Source of the DNA: Brucella anthropi ATCC 49188
GTDB lineage: Bacteria > Pseudomonadota > Alphaproteobacteria > Rhizobiales > Rhizobiaceae
Assembly: GCF_000017405.1 (NCBI RefSeq)
Contig: NC_009668.1
Span: 391,001 to 455,000 of the forward strand
DNA: 64,000 bases
Reading direction: 5' to 3'
Shown here: piece by piece, positions 25,221 through 35,040 of the stretch
How the letters are laid out: every line of letters begins with the position of its first letter
Position numbering within the stretch: position 1 is the first letter of the stretch
Position numbers and translations under genes: made by a program
Notes under the pieces: generated by a model
What the model was told of the DNA's origin: nothing
Database searches by the model: none
What the model saw: only the letters and a program-made list of their open reading frames with translations

Positions 25221-26750
25221 ATGGAAAACTTCAGTCTCCTGATGGATGGCTTTGCCCACATACTCAGTTTCAATCATGTTTTGCTGATGATGCTGGGTGT
25301 GACGCTTGGAATTCTGGTTGGTGTCCTGCCTGGATTGGGTGCGCCCAATGGTGTTTCCCTGCTTTTGCCACTGACTTTTACAATGGACCCCATCTCCGCG
25401 ATCATTCTGTTGTCCTGTATGTATTGGGGGGCATTGTTCGGTGGATCAACCACGTCCATTCTTTTCAATATTCCGGGCGAGCCTTCGTCCGTTGCCACCA
25501 CTTTCGATGGATATCCGATGGCGAAGGCCGGACATGCGAGCCGCGCCCTGACTCTGGCATTCGTTTCGGCTGGCATCGGCGCGCTGGCTGGTGTGGTGAT
25601 GATTACACTGCTCTCTAGTTGGGTTGCCAATTTCGCCCTGCGATTTTCATCGCCAGAGTATTTCGCTGTTTATTTTCTGGCTTTTGCCAGCTTCATATCC
25701 ATGGGCGCTCAATCGCCCTTCAAGACGCTCGTTTCCATGATGATCGGTTTTGCCTTTGCTTCGGTAGGCATGGACACGATCTCCGGCAATTTGCGCCTGA
25801 CATTCGAAATACCGGAACTCATCAAGGGTATCTCCTTCCTGATTGCAGTGATGGGCCTGTTCGGGATCGGCGAACTGTTGCTGACGACGGAGGAGGGGCT
25901 GCGCTTTGATGGCATCAAGGCACGGGTGCGCCTCGGTGAGATCGGGCGCACGCTTCTTGAAATGCCACGCTACTGGTTCACGCTTGCACGCTCAACGCTG
26001 ATCGGTATCTGGATGGGCATAACGCCCGCCGGGCCAACGGCTGCATCCTTTATGAGCTATGGCGTGGCTCGTCGTTCCGCCCGCGATAAATCGAAGTTCG
26101 GCAAGGGAGACCCGCGCGGTATCGTGGCTCCGGAAACCGCTGACCATTCTGCCGGTACATCTGCGCTTCTCCCCATGCTGGCACTTGGTGTTCCGGGTTC
26201 GGCTACCGCTGCCGTGATGATGGGTGGCCTGATGATCTGGGGTCTCACTCCTGGCCCGACATTGTTCACGGATCGCCCGGATTTTGTTTGGGGCCTGATT
26301 GCATCCATGTATCTCGGTAATATCGTCGCCGTTATTCTGGTCATTGCGACCGTGCCGCTCTACGCATCTATTCTGCGCGTGCCGTTCTCGATCATCGGAC
26401 CGATCATTGTTGCGGTCATTTTCTCCGGCGCTTATCAGGTCGCCAACTCGATAACCGACGTCTGGCTGGTGATCGCATTTGGCGTGCTGGGCTATATCTT
26501 CAAGAAACTCGACTATCCGCTGGCACCGTTGGTTCTCGCCATGGTTCTCGGAGACAAGGCAGAAGATGCATTCCGCCAGTCGATGATGATGTCCAGCGGT
26601 CAGCTTTCGATATTCTGGTCGAATGGCCTGGTTGCATCGTTGATGACGCTCGGCGTCTTCCTGCTTGTTTCACCCGCCATCTTCTGGGGCATTGGCAAAC
26701 TGCGGAACCGGAAACCCGAAATTCCCTCCGGTAACGGCAACGTGGCCTGA
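25221..26750 (+). CDS. tctA: Tripartite tricarboxylate transporter large membrane subunit (TctA-type)
   Basis: 509 residues, about twelve hydrophobic helices. The signature GVLPGLGAPNGVSLLLPLTF and the repeat-half counterpart GITPAGPTAASFMSYGVARR are present, as are GGSTTSILFNIPGEPSSVATTFDGYPMA and ETADHSAGTSALLPMLALGVPGS. It is the sodium- or proton-driven transport subunit. GGGAGGAAAG precedes the ATG. Its stop overlaps the next gene's ATG by one base. Confidence 0.93.
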   Translation: MENFSLLMDGFAHILSFNHVLLMMLGVTLGILVGVLPGLGAPNGVSLLLPLTFTMDPISAIILLSCMYWGALFGGSTTSILFNIPGEPSSVATTFDGYPMAKAGHASRALTLAFVSAGIGALAGVVMITLLSSWVANFALRFSSPEYFAVYFLAFASFISMGAQSPFKTLVSMMIGFAFASVGMDTISGNLRLTFEIPELIKGISFLIAVMGLFGIGELLLTTEEGLRFDGIKARVRLGEIGRTLLEMPRYWFTLARSTLIGIWMGITPAGPTAASFMSYGVARRSARDKSKFGKGDPRGIVAPETADHSAGTSALLPMLALGVPGSATAAVMMGGLMIWGLTPGPTLFTDRPDFVWGLIASMYLGNIVAVILVIATVPLYASILRVPFSIIGPIIVAVIFSGAYQVANSITDVWLVIAFGVLGYIFKKLDYPLAPLVLAMVLGDKAEDAFRQSMMMSSGQLSIFWSNGLVASLMTLGVFLLVSPAIFWGIGKLRNRKPEIPSGNGNVA

Positions 26751-27724
26751 TGTCGATGGATCACGCAAAAGAACAGGAATGTAAGTTGCAACAGACGACT
26801 TCCAAATGGACACGCGAAACCTGGCCAATTGCAGCAGCGATGATCCAGTATCCCAACATGCTGCCGGATGGCAGTTCGGTGCAGGATCAGTCGGCAGAAG
26901 ATTGGGTTCGCACTTTGTCCGATGTTGCGGATGCAGGGTTTACCGAACTCGATCCAACTGACAGCTGGCTGCGACTGGCTGACTTGTCATCCGTCCGTCT
27001 CAGTGAATTTATGGCGGTCGTCAAATCGCTCGGCTTTACTATTCCTGCAATTTCGACGTCGCGACGCAGCGTGATCGACGCACAACACGGCGACGAATAT
27101 CTGGCTTATGGTCACAGGGTTATCGACACCGCTAAGGAAATTGGCGCGAGCTGCGTTTCCTTCGGGCTTTTCGAACCGCTGACGGACGTTCAAAAACAGG
27201 CATTGTGGTTCTGGACGGTCGATGGTGCTAAGAACCCGGACGATCCGGTTGTGTGGAACAAGGCTGTTGAGCGAATTCGTGAACTCGGCCGCCATGCGGA
27301 GGAGCTTGATATAGAGCTGTCGCTTGAAATGTACGAGGATACCTATCTCGGCACTGCGGACAGCTCGGTCCGTTTTGTCGAGGACGTGGGGCTCGACAAT
27401 GTCGGGATCAATGCCGATCTAGGTAATCTCATCCGTCTGCACCGTCCGGTCGAACATTGGCAGAAGATGATGGAGAAGGTAGCGCCTTACGCAAAGTTCT
27501 GGCACGTCAAGAATTACACCCGTACGGAAGACCCAGCATCCGGTGTGACCGTCACGCATCCAGCTCCCCTTGAAAGCGGGATCATCAACTATCGTACGGC
27601 TATCAGGATGGCGCTGGATCACGGTTTTGCCAGCCCCTTCTTATGCGAACATTATGGTGGCGACGGGCTCTCCGTTTCGGCTACAAATCGTGACTACCTG
27701 CGCCGCATCCTGCCACGCGGCTAA
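26750..27724 (+). CDS. TIM-barrel sugar isomerase/epimerase-like protein (AP_endonuc_2 family)
   Basis: 324 residues, xylose-isomerase-like TIM barrel. Likely metal ligands are seen in LSLEMYEDTYLG (Glu), NVGINADLGNL (Asp), FWHVKNYTR (His) and PFLCEHYGGD (Glu). Members of this superfamily include isomerases, epimerases, dehydratases and the 3-oxo-isoapionate decarboxylase OiaC. Between a carboxylate transporter and a DhaK-DhaL kinase, a role converting a C4 or C5 keto acid or ketose is likely; a decarboxylase giving erythrulose is one possibility (inference). It is translationally coupled to TctA by TGATG. Confidence 0.78.
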   Translation: MSMDHAKEQECKLQQTTSKWTRETWPIAAAMIQYPNMLPDGSSVQDQSAEDWVRTLSDVADAGFTELDPTDSWLRLADLSSVRLSEFMAVVKSLGFTIPAISTSRRSVIDAQHGDEYLAYGHRVIDTAKEIGASCVSFGLFEPLTDVQKQALWFWTVDGAKNPDDPVVWNKAVERIRELGRHAEELDIELSLEMYEDTYLGTADSSVRFVEDVGLDNVGINADLGNLIRLHRPVEHWQKMMEKVAPYAKFWHVKNYTRTEDPASGVTVTHPAPLESGIINYRTAIRMALDHGFASPFLCEHYGGDGLSVSATNRDYLRRILPRG

Positions 27725-27748
27725 TGACCCAGACCAAGGACTGTTTCA

Positions 27749-29455
27749 ATGACGACGATTTTCGACGCGCCGGAGGAGTTTGCCTCGACCGCTCTTGCCG
27801 GGTTTGCCAATATCTATAACCGCTATGTTCGCCACGTGCGTGGCGGCGTTGTTCGTTCCACAAAGGTGCCTCAAGGCAAAGTTGCTGTGGTTGTCGGAGG
27901 TGGCTCGGGTCATTACCCGGCATTTGCTGGTTACGTCGGGCCGGGCTTCGCGGATGCAGCAGTTGCTGGTGACGTATTTGCTTCGCCTTCCACTGCGGCA
28001 GTGGCGCGCGTTTGCCGACAGGCGCACAAGGGCGGCGGTATTCTGCTGGGATTTGGCAATTACGCCGGAGACGTTCTTAATTTCGGTGTTGCCGCCGAAC
28101 GTCTGCGTGCCGAAGGTATTGATGTCCGCATCGTACCCGTAACCGACGATGTGGCTAGCGCTCCGGCGGATATGCATGAAAAGCGACGCGGCATTGCTGG
28201 CGATCTGGTTGTGTTCAAGATTGCGGGTGCGGCTGCCGAAGCCGGTCTGTCACTGGACGAAGTCGAACGGCTGTCACGCCACGCGAACGCGAACACTGTC
28301 TCCTTCGGCGTTGCCTTCAAAGGCTGCACCTTGCCGGGCGCGTCGCACCCGCTCTTTACCGTACCGGAAGGCCAGATGGCGCTTGGTCTCGGCATTCACG
28401 GCGAACCGGGGATCAAGGAGGAGGCGATCCTGCCTGCCTCCGGTCTGGCAAGCCTGCTGGTGGAGAAACTTCTTGCGGAACGTCCAAAAGGAACGCAAAA
28501 AGTTGGCGTTATCCTGAATGGCCTCGGTGCGACCAAATACGAAGAACTGTTTGTCCTGTGGACGGCGATCGCGTCGCTGCTGGAAAAAGCTGGTCTTGAC
28601 GTTGTCGCTCCGGAAGCGGGTGAATTTGTCACCAGCCTAGATATGCAAGGTTGTTCACTGACCCTTCTTTGGCTCGATGACGAACTCGAGCGCTACTGGA
28701 CAGCAGCTTGCGATACTCCGGTTCTACGTCGCGGCGAAGCGATTGCAGTCGAGCCTGCAAACAATGTCATTGCCAACGAGGATGCAGCCCCCGATTTCGC
28801 TAAGGCGGATGAAGCCGGGCGTGCTGGTGGCGTTTGCATTCAGGGAATTTTGCACGCCGTCGCAGACGTGTTGGTCGAGGCTGAAGAAGAACTGGGCCGC
28901 ATCGATGCCTTCGCCGGCGACGGTGATCACGGTCAGGGCATGCGACGCGGCTCTGCAGCTGCAAAAGATTCAGCTGATCAGGCCGTCAAGGCTGGGGCCG
29001 GGACCGCAAGCGTATTGGCTGTTGCAGGCGATGCCTGGGCAGATCGGGCGGGAGGAACATCCGGAGCACTGTGGGGACTTCTGTTGCGCTCGTGGAGTGC
29101 GGAGCTCTCCGATAATGGCAACATTGATGATGGTGCAGTCGTTCGCGGTGGCAGGCGCGCGCTTGATGCCGTAACAACCCTCGGCCGCGCGAAACCCGGC
29201 GACAAGACATTGGTGGATGCGTTTGTGCCTTTCGTGGAAACGCTCGAAAACGCATTTGCATCGGGCAAACCACTTGCTGATGCATGGAAACAAGCCGCTG
29301 AAGTCGCCAAGGTGGCTGCGGAAGCGACAGCTCCACTTACTCCGAAACTCGGTCGGGCAAGACCGTTGGCAGAAAAGAGCATTGGCCATCCCGACGCGGG
29401 CGCCATTTCACTGGCTCTGGTCGCAGAAATCGTCGGCAAGAAACTGAAAAGCTGA
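27749..29455 (+). CDS. DhaK-DhaL fused ketose kinase (dihydroxyacetone or erythrulose kinase)
   Basis: 568 residues, ATP-dependent single-chain form. The DhaK domain covers about 1-330, with GGGSGHYPAFAGYVG near residue 50 and GIHGEPG near residue 211, where the His forms the hemiaminal with the substrate carbonyl. The DhaL domain covers about 355-565, with AFAGDGDHGQGMRRG giving the Asp residues that bind Mg-ATP. Close relatives phosphorylate dihydroxyacetone, L-erythrulose (LerK) or D-erythrulose. It ends the operon and is followed by a stem-loop. In this operon it is the only kinase, so it must act on either the acid or, more in line with the DhaK chemistry, a ketose made from it. Confidence 0.88.
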   Translation: MTTIFDAPEEFASTALAGFANIYNRYVRHVRGGVVRSTKVPQGKVAVVVGGGSGHYPAFAGYVGPGFADAAVAGDVFASPSTAAVARVCRQAHKGGGILLGFGNYAGDVLNFGVAAERLRAEGIDVRIVPVTDDVASAPADMHEKRRGIAGDLVVFKIAGAAAEAGLSLDEVERLSRHANANTVSFGVAFKGCTLPGASHPLFTVPEGQMALGLGIHGEPGIKEEAILPASGLASLLVEKLLAERPKGTQKVGVILNGLGATKYEELFVLWTAIASLLEKAGLDVVAPEAGEFVTSLDMQGCSLTLLWLDDELERYWTAACDTPVLRRGEAIAVEPANNVIANEDAAPDFAKADEAGRAGGVCIQGILHAVADVLVEAEEELGRIDAFAGDGDHGQGMRRGSAAAKDSADQAVKAGAGTASVLAVAGDAWADRAGGTSGALWGLLLRSWSAELSDNGNIDDGAVVRGGRRALDAVTTLGRAKPGDKTLVDAFVPFVETLENAFASGKPLADAWKQAAEVAKVAAEATAPLTPKLGRARPLAEKSIGHPDAGAISLALVAEIVGKKLKS

Positions 29456-29463
29456 ATTGTCAA

Positions 29464-29496
29464 TCAGGCGGGCTGGTTCGAAGCCGGCCCACCTGA
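29464..29496 (+). terminator. Stem-loop at the end of the sugar-acid operon
   Basis: Stem TCAGGCGGGCTGG / CCGGCCCACCTGA (12 of 13 positions pair, one G-T) with loop TTCGAAG, nine bases after the stop. Very stable, but the bases after it (CAGGCATTAAATG) lack a T-tract, so efficiency is uncertain. Confidence 0.55.
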
Positions 29497-29525
29497 CAGG
29501 CATTAAATGATTGTCTAAATAGCAA

Positions 29526-29822
29526 TCAGGACGGGAGGATCTGGTAGAAATTATCAAGTTTTCCCGGCTTTGAGTGGGCTACCAGCATGACCAGTTTTTC
29601 CTGATCGAACACGCGAAACCAGTCTTCCCATTCCACGACCTCAAGACCGCCAGCATCCAAGGGTCGTTCGACATCGGCGACGAATTCCGGTTCGAAAACA
29701 ATTCGCAAAACGGGCACTGCATCGGGGTCTATGGAAGTGCTGACAAAAGCCGGGTTTCCATTGCGAGCGGCCACCCAGTCCCGAATGGCTTCATGCGTAT
29801 CAAGGGTGATCGTTTCACTCAT
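29526..29822 (-). CDS. Conserved hypothetical small protein
   Basis: 98 residues starting at ATG 29822, with GAGGA ten bases upstream. No signal peptide or membrane segment. Segments such as HEAIRDWVAARNGNPAFV at the N-terminus and VEWEDWFRVFDQEKLVMLV near residue 70 suggest a small alpha/beta protein; the C-terminus has FYQILPS. It resembles short proteins that Rhizobiales annotations carry as hypothetical, but no function is known to me. A longer frame to 30029 exists without a ribosome site. It is convergent with the DhaK-DhaL gene and divergent from serA. Confidence 0.7.
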   Translation of the reverse strand: MSETITLDTHEAIRDWVAARNGNPAFVSTSIDPDAVPVLRIVFEPEFVADVERPLDAGGLEVVEWEDWFRVFDQEKLVMLVAHSKPGKLDNFYQILPS

Positions 29823-30077
29823 CGGGAGCATTCCTCTGGTTGCTATCATTAAGGACATCTTTGGCTCGGCTGGCAGATGAGTCAAATGCAAGCTTTCGTA
29901 ATGTGCCATGATATTCAGATAGGCCCGCTCAGGTTTCTGAAAAGACACTGCTCCGTTCACTTTCTTCATGAATCTGCAATCGGGGTAAAATCTTTCAGTC
30001 CATCCTGTTGACGACGGCTGTGCGTTCATTCATGTCGTAAACCGACTATCTGCTGTTACAGCCTGGAAATCCCCAAA

Positions 30078-31316
30078 ATGACTGAACGTCTCTCTCTCGC
30101 ACGCGACCGCATCAATGTTCTTCTACTGGAGGGCATCAATCAAACGGCCGTCGATTACTTCAAAGCCTCCGGTTACACCAATGTCACGCATCTGCCGAAG
30201 GCGCTGGATAAAGCCGATCTGATTGAAGCGATTTCGTCTGCACATATCGTCGGAATTCGTTCGCGGACGCAGCTGACTGAAGAGATTTTTGCTGCGGCTA
30301 ACCGCCTGATCGCAGTCGGTTGCTTCTCGGTTGGGACTAATCAGGTTGAGCTGAAAGCTGCACGCAAGCGCGGCATTCCGGTCTTCAATGCACCATTTTC
30401 GAATACCCGTTCGGTCGCAGAACTGGTGATTGGCGAAATCATCATGCTGATGCGCCGGATTTTCCCACGCTCCGTCTCCGCACATGCAGGCGGTTGGGAC
30501 AAAACGGCAAACGGCAGCCGCGAAGTGCGCGGCAAGACGCTTGGTATTATCGGTTATGGCAATATCGGTTCGCAGGTCGGCAATCTGGCCGAAAGCCTCG
30601 GCATGACTGTGCGCTACTTCGATACTTCCGACAAGCTGCAATATGGCAATGTCAAACCGGCTGCGAGCCTCGATGAGCTGCTGAAGATTTCGGATGTCGT
30701 CAGCCTGCACGTGCCGTCCAACAAGTCGACTTCGAAGCTGATTACCGAAGCGAAACTGCGCAAGATGAAGAAGGGAGCCTTTCTCATCAACAATGCGCGC
30801 GGTACGGTTGTCGATCTGGAGGCTCTGGCGAAGGTTCTGCAGGAAGGTCACCTTGCAGGCGCTGCCATTGACGTGTTCCCGGTTGAACCAGCCTCCAACA
30901 ACGACAGGTTTGTCTCCCCGATTCAGGGGCTGGAGAACGTCATTCTCACACCGCACATCGGCGGATCGACAGAAGAAGCGCAGGAACGTATCGGTTTGGA
31001 AGTCACCAGAAAACTGGTCGAATATTCCGATGTCGGTTCCACGCTGGGCGCTGTCAACTTCCCGCAAGTCCAACTGCCGCCGCGTCCCACGGGTACGCGC
31101 TTCATGCACGTGCATGAAAACCGCCCGGGCATCCTCAACAGCCTCGTGAATGTTTTCTCGACGCATAACATCAACATCGCCAGTCAGTTTCTGCAAACCG
31201 ATGGCGAAGTGGGTTATCTTGTGATGGAAGCAGACGGCGTCGGTGAGGCCAGCGAAACGGTTTTGCAAGCCATTCGCGAAATTCCCGGCACAATCCGGGC
31301 CCGTTTGCTCTATTGA
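30078..31316 (+). CDS. serA: D-3-phosphoglycerate dehydrogenase
   Basis: 412 residues, same length as E. coli SerA. NAD-binding block GKTLGIIGYGNIGSQVGNLAE lies near residue 155, the catalytic Arg segment near residue 240 (NNARGTVVD) and the His in ILTPHIGGST near residue 292. A C-terminal ACT domain (residues about 340-412, beginning RFMHVHENRPGILNSL) binds serine for feedback control. It catalyses the first step of serine synthesis from 3-phosphoglycerate. The gene stands alone, ending at a hairpin shared with the convergent deformylase-like gene. Confidence 0.93.
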   Translation: MTERLSLARDRINVLLLEGINQTAVDYFKASGYTNVTHLPKALDKADLIEAISSAHIVGIRSRTQLTEEIFAAANRLIAVGCFSVGTNQVELKAARKRGIPVFNAPFSNTRSVAELVIGEIIMLMRRIFPRSVSAHAGGWDKTANGSREVRGKTLGIIGYGNIGSQVGNLAESLGMTVRYFDTSDKLQYGNVKPAASLDELLKISDVVSLHVPSNKSTSKLITEAKLRKMKKGAFLINNARGTVVDLEALAKVLQEGHLAGAAIDVFPVEPASNNDRFVSPIQGLENVILTPHIGGSTEEAQERIGLEVTRKLVEYSDVGSTLGAVNFPQVQLPPRPTGTRFMHVHENRPGILNSLVNVFSTHNINIASQFLQTDGEVGYLVMEADGVGEASETVLQAIREIPGTIRARLLY

Positions 31317-31324
31317 GTGTATTT

Positions 31325-31352
31325 CGCAGCGCCAACTATCTCTGGCGCTGTG
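31325..31352. terminator. Bidirectional terminator between serA and the deformylase-like gene
   Basis: Stem CGCAGCGCCA / TGGCGCTGTG (ten pairs, one G-T) with loop ACTATCTC, nine bases after the serA stop and overlapping the last codons of the convergent gene. It is flanked by TATTT and TGATTTCT. Confidence 0.6.
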
Positions 31353-31836
31353 ATTTCTCAAAACGTTTGATGAGGCGGTCTCGACGCAATCGCGAAAGGC
31401 GCTGAATCCAGAAAATACCATCGAGCTGGTCTATTTCGTGCTGATGGCAAACTGCGAGCAAGCCTTCCGATTCCTCGGTTTGCTCGGTGCCACTCAGGTC
31501 TTGATAGCGAATTTTGATGCGGGCGTGGCGCTCGACGTCGTCGACTACGCCCGGCATCGAAACGCTACCTTCCTGATGATGGATTTTTTCGTCCGAAGCC
31601 CAGACTATTTCCGGATTCACATAGAATTTCGGGGTTAGCTCGGTAGGTAGTTCTAAAACCACCAAACGTTTCGATATGCCGACATGTGGCGCGGTGATAC
31701 CGATGCCCGGTGCTGCGCGCATTGTATCGAGAAGATCGGTGCCTAGTTCCTGCAAATCGCTGTCGAATTGGGTGACTGGCTCGGCAACAGCGCGCAGTCG
31801 TTTATCCGGATAGCTTACAATCGGGCGAACAGTCAT
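31336..31836 (-). CDS. Peptide deformylase-like protein lacking metal ligands
   Basis: 166 residues with the full length and fold pattern of peptide deformylase. Motif 1 reads GIGITAPH at 44-51 where active enzymes have GxGLAAxQ. Motif 2 reads EGSVS at 89-93, with Ser91 in place of the metal-binding Cys of EGCLS. Motif 3 reads HEIDQ at 133-137, keeping the first His and the catalytic Glu134 but with Gln137 in place of the second metal His. Two of three metal ligands are therefore gone, and removal of formyl groups is unlikely. The frame is intact, so the gene appears selected for another role, perhaps ribosome or peptide binding (inference). Confidence 0.85.
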   Translation of the reverse strand: MTVRPIVSYPDKRLRAVAEPVTQFDSDLQELGTDLLDTMRAAPGIGITAPHVGISKRLVVLELPTELTPKFYVNPEIVWASDEKIHHQEGSVSMPGVVDDVERHARIKIRYQDLSGTEQTEESEGLLAVCHQHEIDQLDGIFWIQRLSRLRRDRLIKRFEKSQRQR

Positions 31837-31932
31837 CGGACCTCACATTCTGCATGCGGATAGACCTCGTATCCGCACGCGATCTTTTGGCCGATTTTCA
31901 CCGTGACTTGCAAACACTATCGCAGGTGACCG

Positions 31933-33060
31933 TCACAATCCTCGCGCTATAACGAGACGCTGTACGTCGCTGGTGCCTTCGTAAATCTGGCACACGCGAA
32001 CATCGCGATAAATGCGCTCAACCGGATAATCAGCAAGGTAACCGTAGCCGCCATGAATCTGAATCGCGGCGGAGCAGACCTGTTCGGCCATTTTGGAGGC
32101 GACGAGTTTGGCCATTGATGCTTCGGTCAAGCAAGGTTTGCCCGCCTCGCGCAGCGCAGCTGCATGGAGAACCATCTGACGGGCTGTCTCAATCTTCGTT
32201 GCCATGTCGGCGAGCCTGAAAGAGACAGCCTGATGTTCGATAATGGGCTTGCCGAATGTAATGCGCTCTTTGGCGTAAGCACATGCAGCTTCGAACGCTG
32301 CGCGAGCCATACCGACTGATTGCGCCGCAATGCCGATGCGTCCGCCTTCCAGATTGGCAAGCGCGATTTTGTAGCCCTGGCCCTCATCGCCCAGTCGGTT
32401 CTCTACTGGGATGCGCATGTTGGTGAAAGCGAGCGCACAGGTATCCGACGAATGCTGGCCGAGCTTGTGCTCGACGGAAACAACCTCGTAGCCCGGAGTA
32501 TCGGTCGGCACGATGAAAGCCGAAATGCCTTTCTTGCCTGCCGATGGATCGGTAACGGCAAACACGATCACCACGCTGCCGTTCTTGCCTGATGTGATGA
32601 ACTGCTTGGAGCCATCGATCACATAATGATCGCCGTCGCGGCGTGCACGGGTTTTGAGCGCAGACGCATCCGAGCCGGCCTGTGGTTCGGTCAACGCGAA
32701 CCCGCCAATCCATTCGCCTGAAGCCATCTTGGGCAAAAAACGTTTTTTCTGTTCTTCGGTGCCGAAGCGCAGGATCGGAACGCAGCCGACGGATGAGTGG
32801 ACTGAAACGATGGTCGAACATGCCCCATCGCCAGCAGCAATCTCTTCCAGCGCCAGAGCGTAGGCAACCGTACCGAGATTGGAACCACCCCATTCTTCCG
32901 GCACCAGCATTCCGAGAAAACCAAGCTCGCCCATTTCCGCGAGCTCGGCGCGTGGAAAAGCGTGCTCCCTGTCACGTGCGGCGGCGCCCGGCGCGAGCCG
33001 TTCCTGCGCGAACTGCCGGGCGGCGTCGCGAATCTGCTCCTGCGTATCGCTCAAGAGCAT
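31933..33060 (-). CDS. Acyl-CoA dehydrogenase
   Basis: 375 residues. The FAD-binding block [17 protein letters not shown] near residue 118, the [21 protein letters not shown] block near residue 335 and the catalytic Glu in [10 protein letters not shown] near residue 360 are all present. The position of the Glu matches short-chain or branched short-chain enzymes. It makes the double bond of acyl-CoA in the first beta-oxidation step. The ATG overlaps the thiolase stop by one base (TGATG), so it is the last gene of a four-gene operon. Confidence 0.92.
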   Translation of the reverse strand: MLLSDTQEQIRDAARQFAQERLAPGAAARDREHAFPRAELAEMGELGFLGMLVPEEWGGSNLGTVAYALALEEIAAGDGACSTIVSVHSSVGCVPILRFGTEEQKKRFLPKMASGEWIGGFALTEPQAGSDASALKTRARRDGDHYVIDGSKQFITSGKNGSVVIVFAVTDPSAGKKGISAFIVPTDTPGYEVVSVEHKLGQHSSDTCALAFTNMRIPVENRLGDEGQGYKIALANLEGGRIGIAAQSVGMARAAFEAACAYAKERITFGKPIIEHQAVSFRLADMATKIETARQMVLHAAALREAGKPCLTEASMAKLVASKMAEQVCSAAIQIHGGYGYLADYPVERIYRDVRVCQIYEGTSDVQRLVIARGL

Positions 33061-34250
33061 CAGACGATCCTCTCGATACCAACCGCAGTCGCTTCGCCGC
33101 CGCCCAGACATATGCCAGCAACACCGCGCTTCAGACCATGGGTTTCGAGGGCTGAAAGCAGGGTGACAAGTATGCGCGCCCCTGACGCGCCGATGGGGTG
33201 GCCAAGGGCGCAGGCGCCACCATGAATGTTGACTTTGTCGTGCGGTAGATCAAGATCACGCATGGCCGCCATGGTTACGACCGCAAAAGCTTCATTGATC
33301 TCAAAGAGATCGACATCTTTCAGGTTCCAGCCGATTTTCGCTGAAAGCTTGTTTATGGCGCCGATCGGGGCGGTCGGGTAGAGATTCGGCTTGTCGGCAT
33401 GGGTCGCATGGCCGACCAGAACCGCACGTGGGGTGAGGCCGCGCTTTTCCGCTTCGGAAGCACGCATGAGAACAAGGGCTGCCGCCCCGTCCGAAATCGA
33501 GGAGGAATTGGCAGCCGTCACGGTGCCGCCATCACGAAATGCCGGGCGAAGGGTGGGAATTTTGTCCAGTTTCGCCTTGCCGGGCTGCTCATCAATGGAA
33601 ATTTCAACTTCGTTACGTCCAGCTTTCACTGAAACGGGGGTAATTTCGGCAGCGAAAAGGCCGTTCGTGATAGCATTCTGCGCACGTGTCAGAGAGGCAA
33701 TGGCGAACTCATCCTGAGCTTCGCGAGTAAACTGGTAGGCTTCCGCGCAGTCTTCGGCAAAGGTGCCCATCAGACGACCTTTGTCATAGGCATCTTCAAG
33801 CCCATCGAGGAACATATGGTCGATAATCTGGCCGTGTCCCATACGATACCCACCACGTGCCTTTGGCAGCAGATAGGGGGAGTTCGTCATGCTCTCCATG
33901 CCGCCGGACACGATGACATCGGCAGAACCTGCCAGCAGCAGATCGTGCGCCAGCATGGTTGCCTTCATGCCTGAGCCGCACATCTTGTTGACCGTCGTCG
34001 CGCCGGTTGAAACCGGCAATTCGGCTTTGATTGAGGCCTGACGTGCCGGAGCCTGCCCCTGACCGGCAGGCAGAACACAGCCCATATAGACATCTTCGAC
34101 CGCTTCCGGTGCAAGACCCGCGCCCGCAAGTGCGCCGCGAATGGCGGCGGCACCAAGATCGGTCGCCTGGGCGTTGGCAAAATCGCCCTGAAAGCCGCCC
34201 ATGGGAGTACGGGAAGCACCGACAATGACAATAGGATCGCTGTTGGACAT
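33060..34250 (-). CDS. Acetyl-CoA acyltransferase (thiolase)
   Basis: 396 residues. The acylated Cys lies in [11 protein letters not shown] near residue 91, the His in [18 protein letters not shown] near residue 350 and the second Cys in [12 protein letters not shown] near residue 382. Biosynthetic and degradative thiolases both have these, but the operon with acyl-CoA synthetase, dehydrogenase and a short-chain dehydrogenase points to degradation. It cleaves 3-ketoacyl-CoA to acetyl-CoA and a shorter acyl-CoA. Confidence 0.92.
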   Translation of the reverse strand: MSNSDPIVIVGASRTPMGGFQGDFANAQATDLGAAAIRGALAGAGLAPEAVEDVYMGCVLPAGQGQAPARQASIKAELPVSTGATTVNKMCGSGMKATMLAHDLLLAGSADVIVSGGMESMTNSPYLLPKARGGYRMGHGQIIDHMFLDGLEDAYDKGRLMGTFAEDCAEAYQFTREAQDEFAIASLTRAQNAITNGLFAAEITPVSVKAGRNEVEISIDEQPGKAKLDKIPTLRPAFRDGGTVTAANSSSISDGAAALVLMRASEAEKRGLTPRAVLVGHATHADKPNLYPTAPIGAINKLSAKIGWNLKDVDLFEINEAFAVVTMAAMRDLDLPHDKVNIHGGACALGHPIGASGARILVTLLSALETHGLKRGVAGICLGGGEATAVGIERIV

Positions 34251-34262
34251 GATTGTTCCTCG

Positions 34263-35030
34263 TTACTTTGCTGCCATGCGAAGTGCGCCATCCAGACGGA
34301 TGACTTCACCGTTGAGCATCTGGTTTTCCACGATGTGGCGGGCAAGAGCCGCATATTCGTCCGGGCGACCGAGGCGAGGCGGGAAAGGCACGGAAGCGCC
34401 GAGGGCATCCTGCACTTCCTGCGGCATGCCTGCCATCATCGGCGTGGCGAAAACTCCGGGCGCAATGGTCATGACGCGGATGCCATGTCGCGCAAGCTCG
34501 CGCGCCACAGGCAAGGTCATGGCAGCAACGCCGCCCTTGGAAGCGGAATAAGCAGCTTGCCCAATCTGGCCGTCAAAGGCTGCAACCGACGCCGTGTTGA
34601 TGATGACGCCACGTTCTCCGCCTTCACCGGGCTCGTTCTTTGCCATGGCTTCGGCAGCAAGGCGCAGCATGTTGAATGTGCCAATCAGATTGATCGAAAT
34701 TGCGCGCGTGAAGCTTTCCAGCTTATGTGCGCCGTCGCGACCGAGAACTTTTTCGCCCGGTGCCACACCCGCACAATTGATGAGTATATCGACGTGCCCG
34801 AACGCCTCAAGCGCAGCCGCGATGGCAGCCTTGCCATCCGCATCGCTGGTGACGTCGGTGCGATGAAAGTTCGCCGCCGAACCAAGCGTCTTGGCCTGCG
34901 CTTCGCCAGCTTCCGCATTCACATCGAGAAGCATGACTTTGCCACCGGCATCGACGGCCATTTTCGCAACTGCTGCACCGAGGCCAGAGCTTGCGCCAGT
35001 AATCAGAAATACCCGATCCTTAATCTGCAT
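34263..35030 (-). CDS. SDR-family 3-hydroxyacyl-CoA dehydrogenase
   Basis: 255 residues, classical short-chain dehydrogenase. [14 protein letters not shown] near residue 12 binds the cofactor, an Asp follows beta-strand 2 (LLDVNAE) indicating NAD, and the triad is Ser in NTASVAAF, with YSASK about 13 residues later. It is close to the type 2 3-hydroxyacyl-CoA dehydrogenase (HSD17B10), which in isoleucine breakdown oxidises 2-methyl-3-hydroxybutyryl-CoA. It lies 12 bases after the thiolase start on the same strand. A 26-residue longer frame lacks a ribosome site. Confidence 0.9.
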   Translation of the reverse strand: MQIKDRVFLITGASSGLGAAVAKMAVDAGGKVMLLDVNAEAGEAQAKTLGSAANFHRTDVTSDADGKAAIAAALEAFGHVDILINCAGVAPGEKVLGRDGAHKLESFTRAISINLIGTFNMLRLAAEAMAKNEPGEGGERGVIINTASVAAFDGQIGQAAYSASKGGVAAMTLPVARELARHGIRVMTIAPGVFATPMMAGMPQEVQDALGASVPFPPRLGRPDEYAALARHIVENQMLNGEVIRLDGALRMAAK

Positions 35031-35040
35031 AATCTTGTCC

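Noticed and set aside
30123..31421. 432-codon open frame antisense to serA
   Set aside because: It mirrors the serA frame and has no recognisable motif; composition rich in His, Arg and Cys is typical of a shadow frame.
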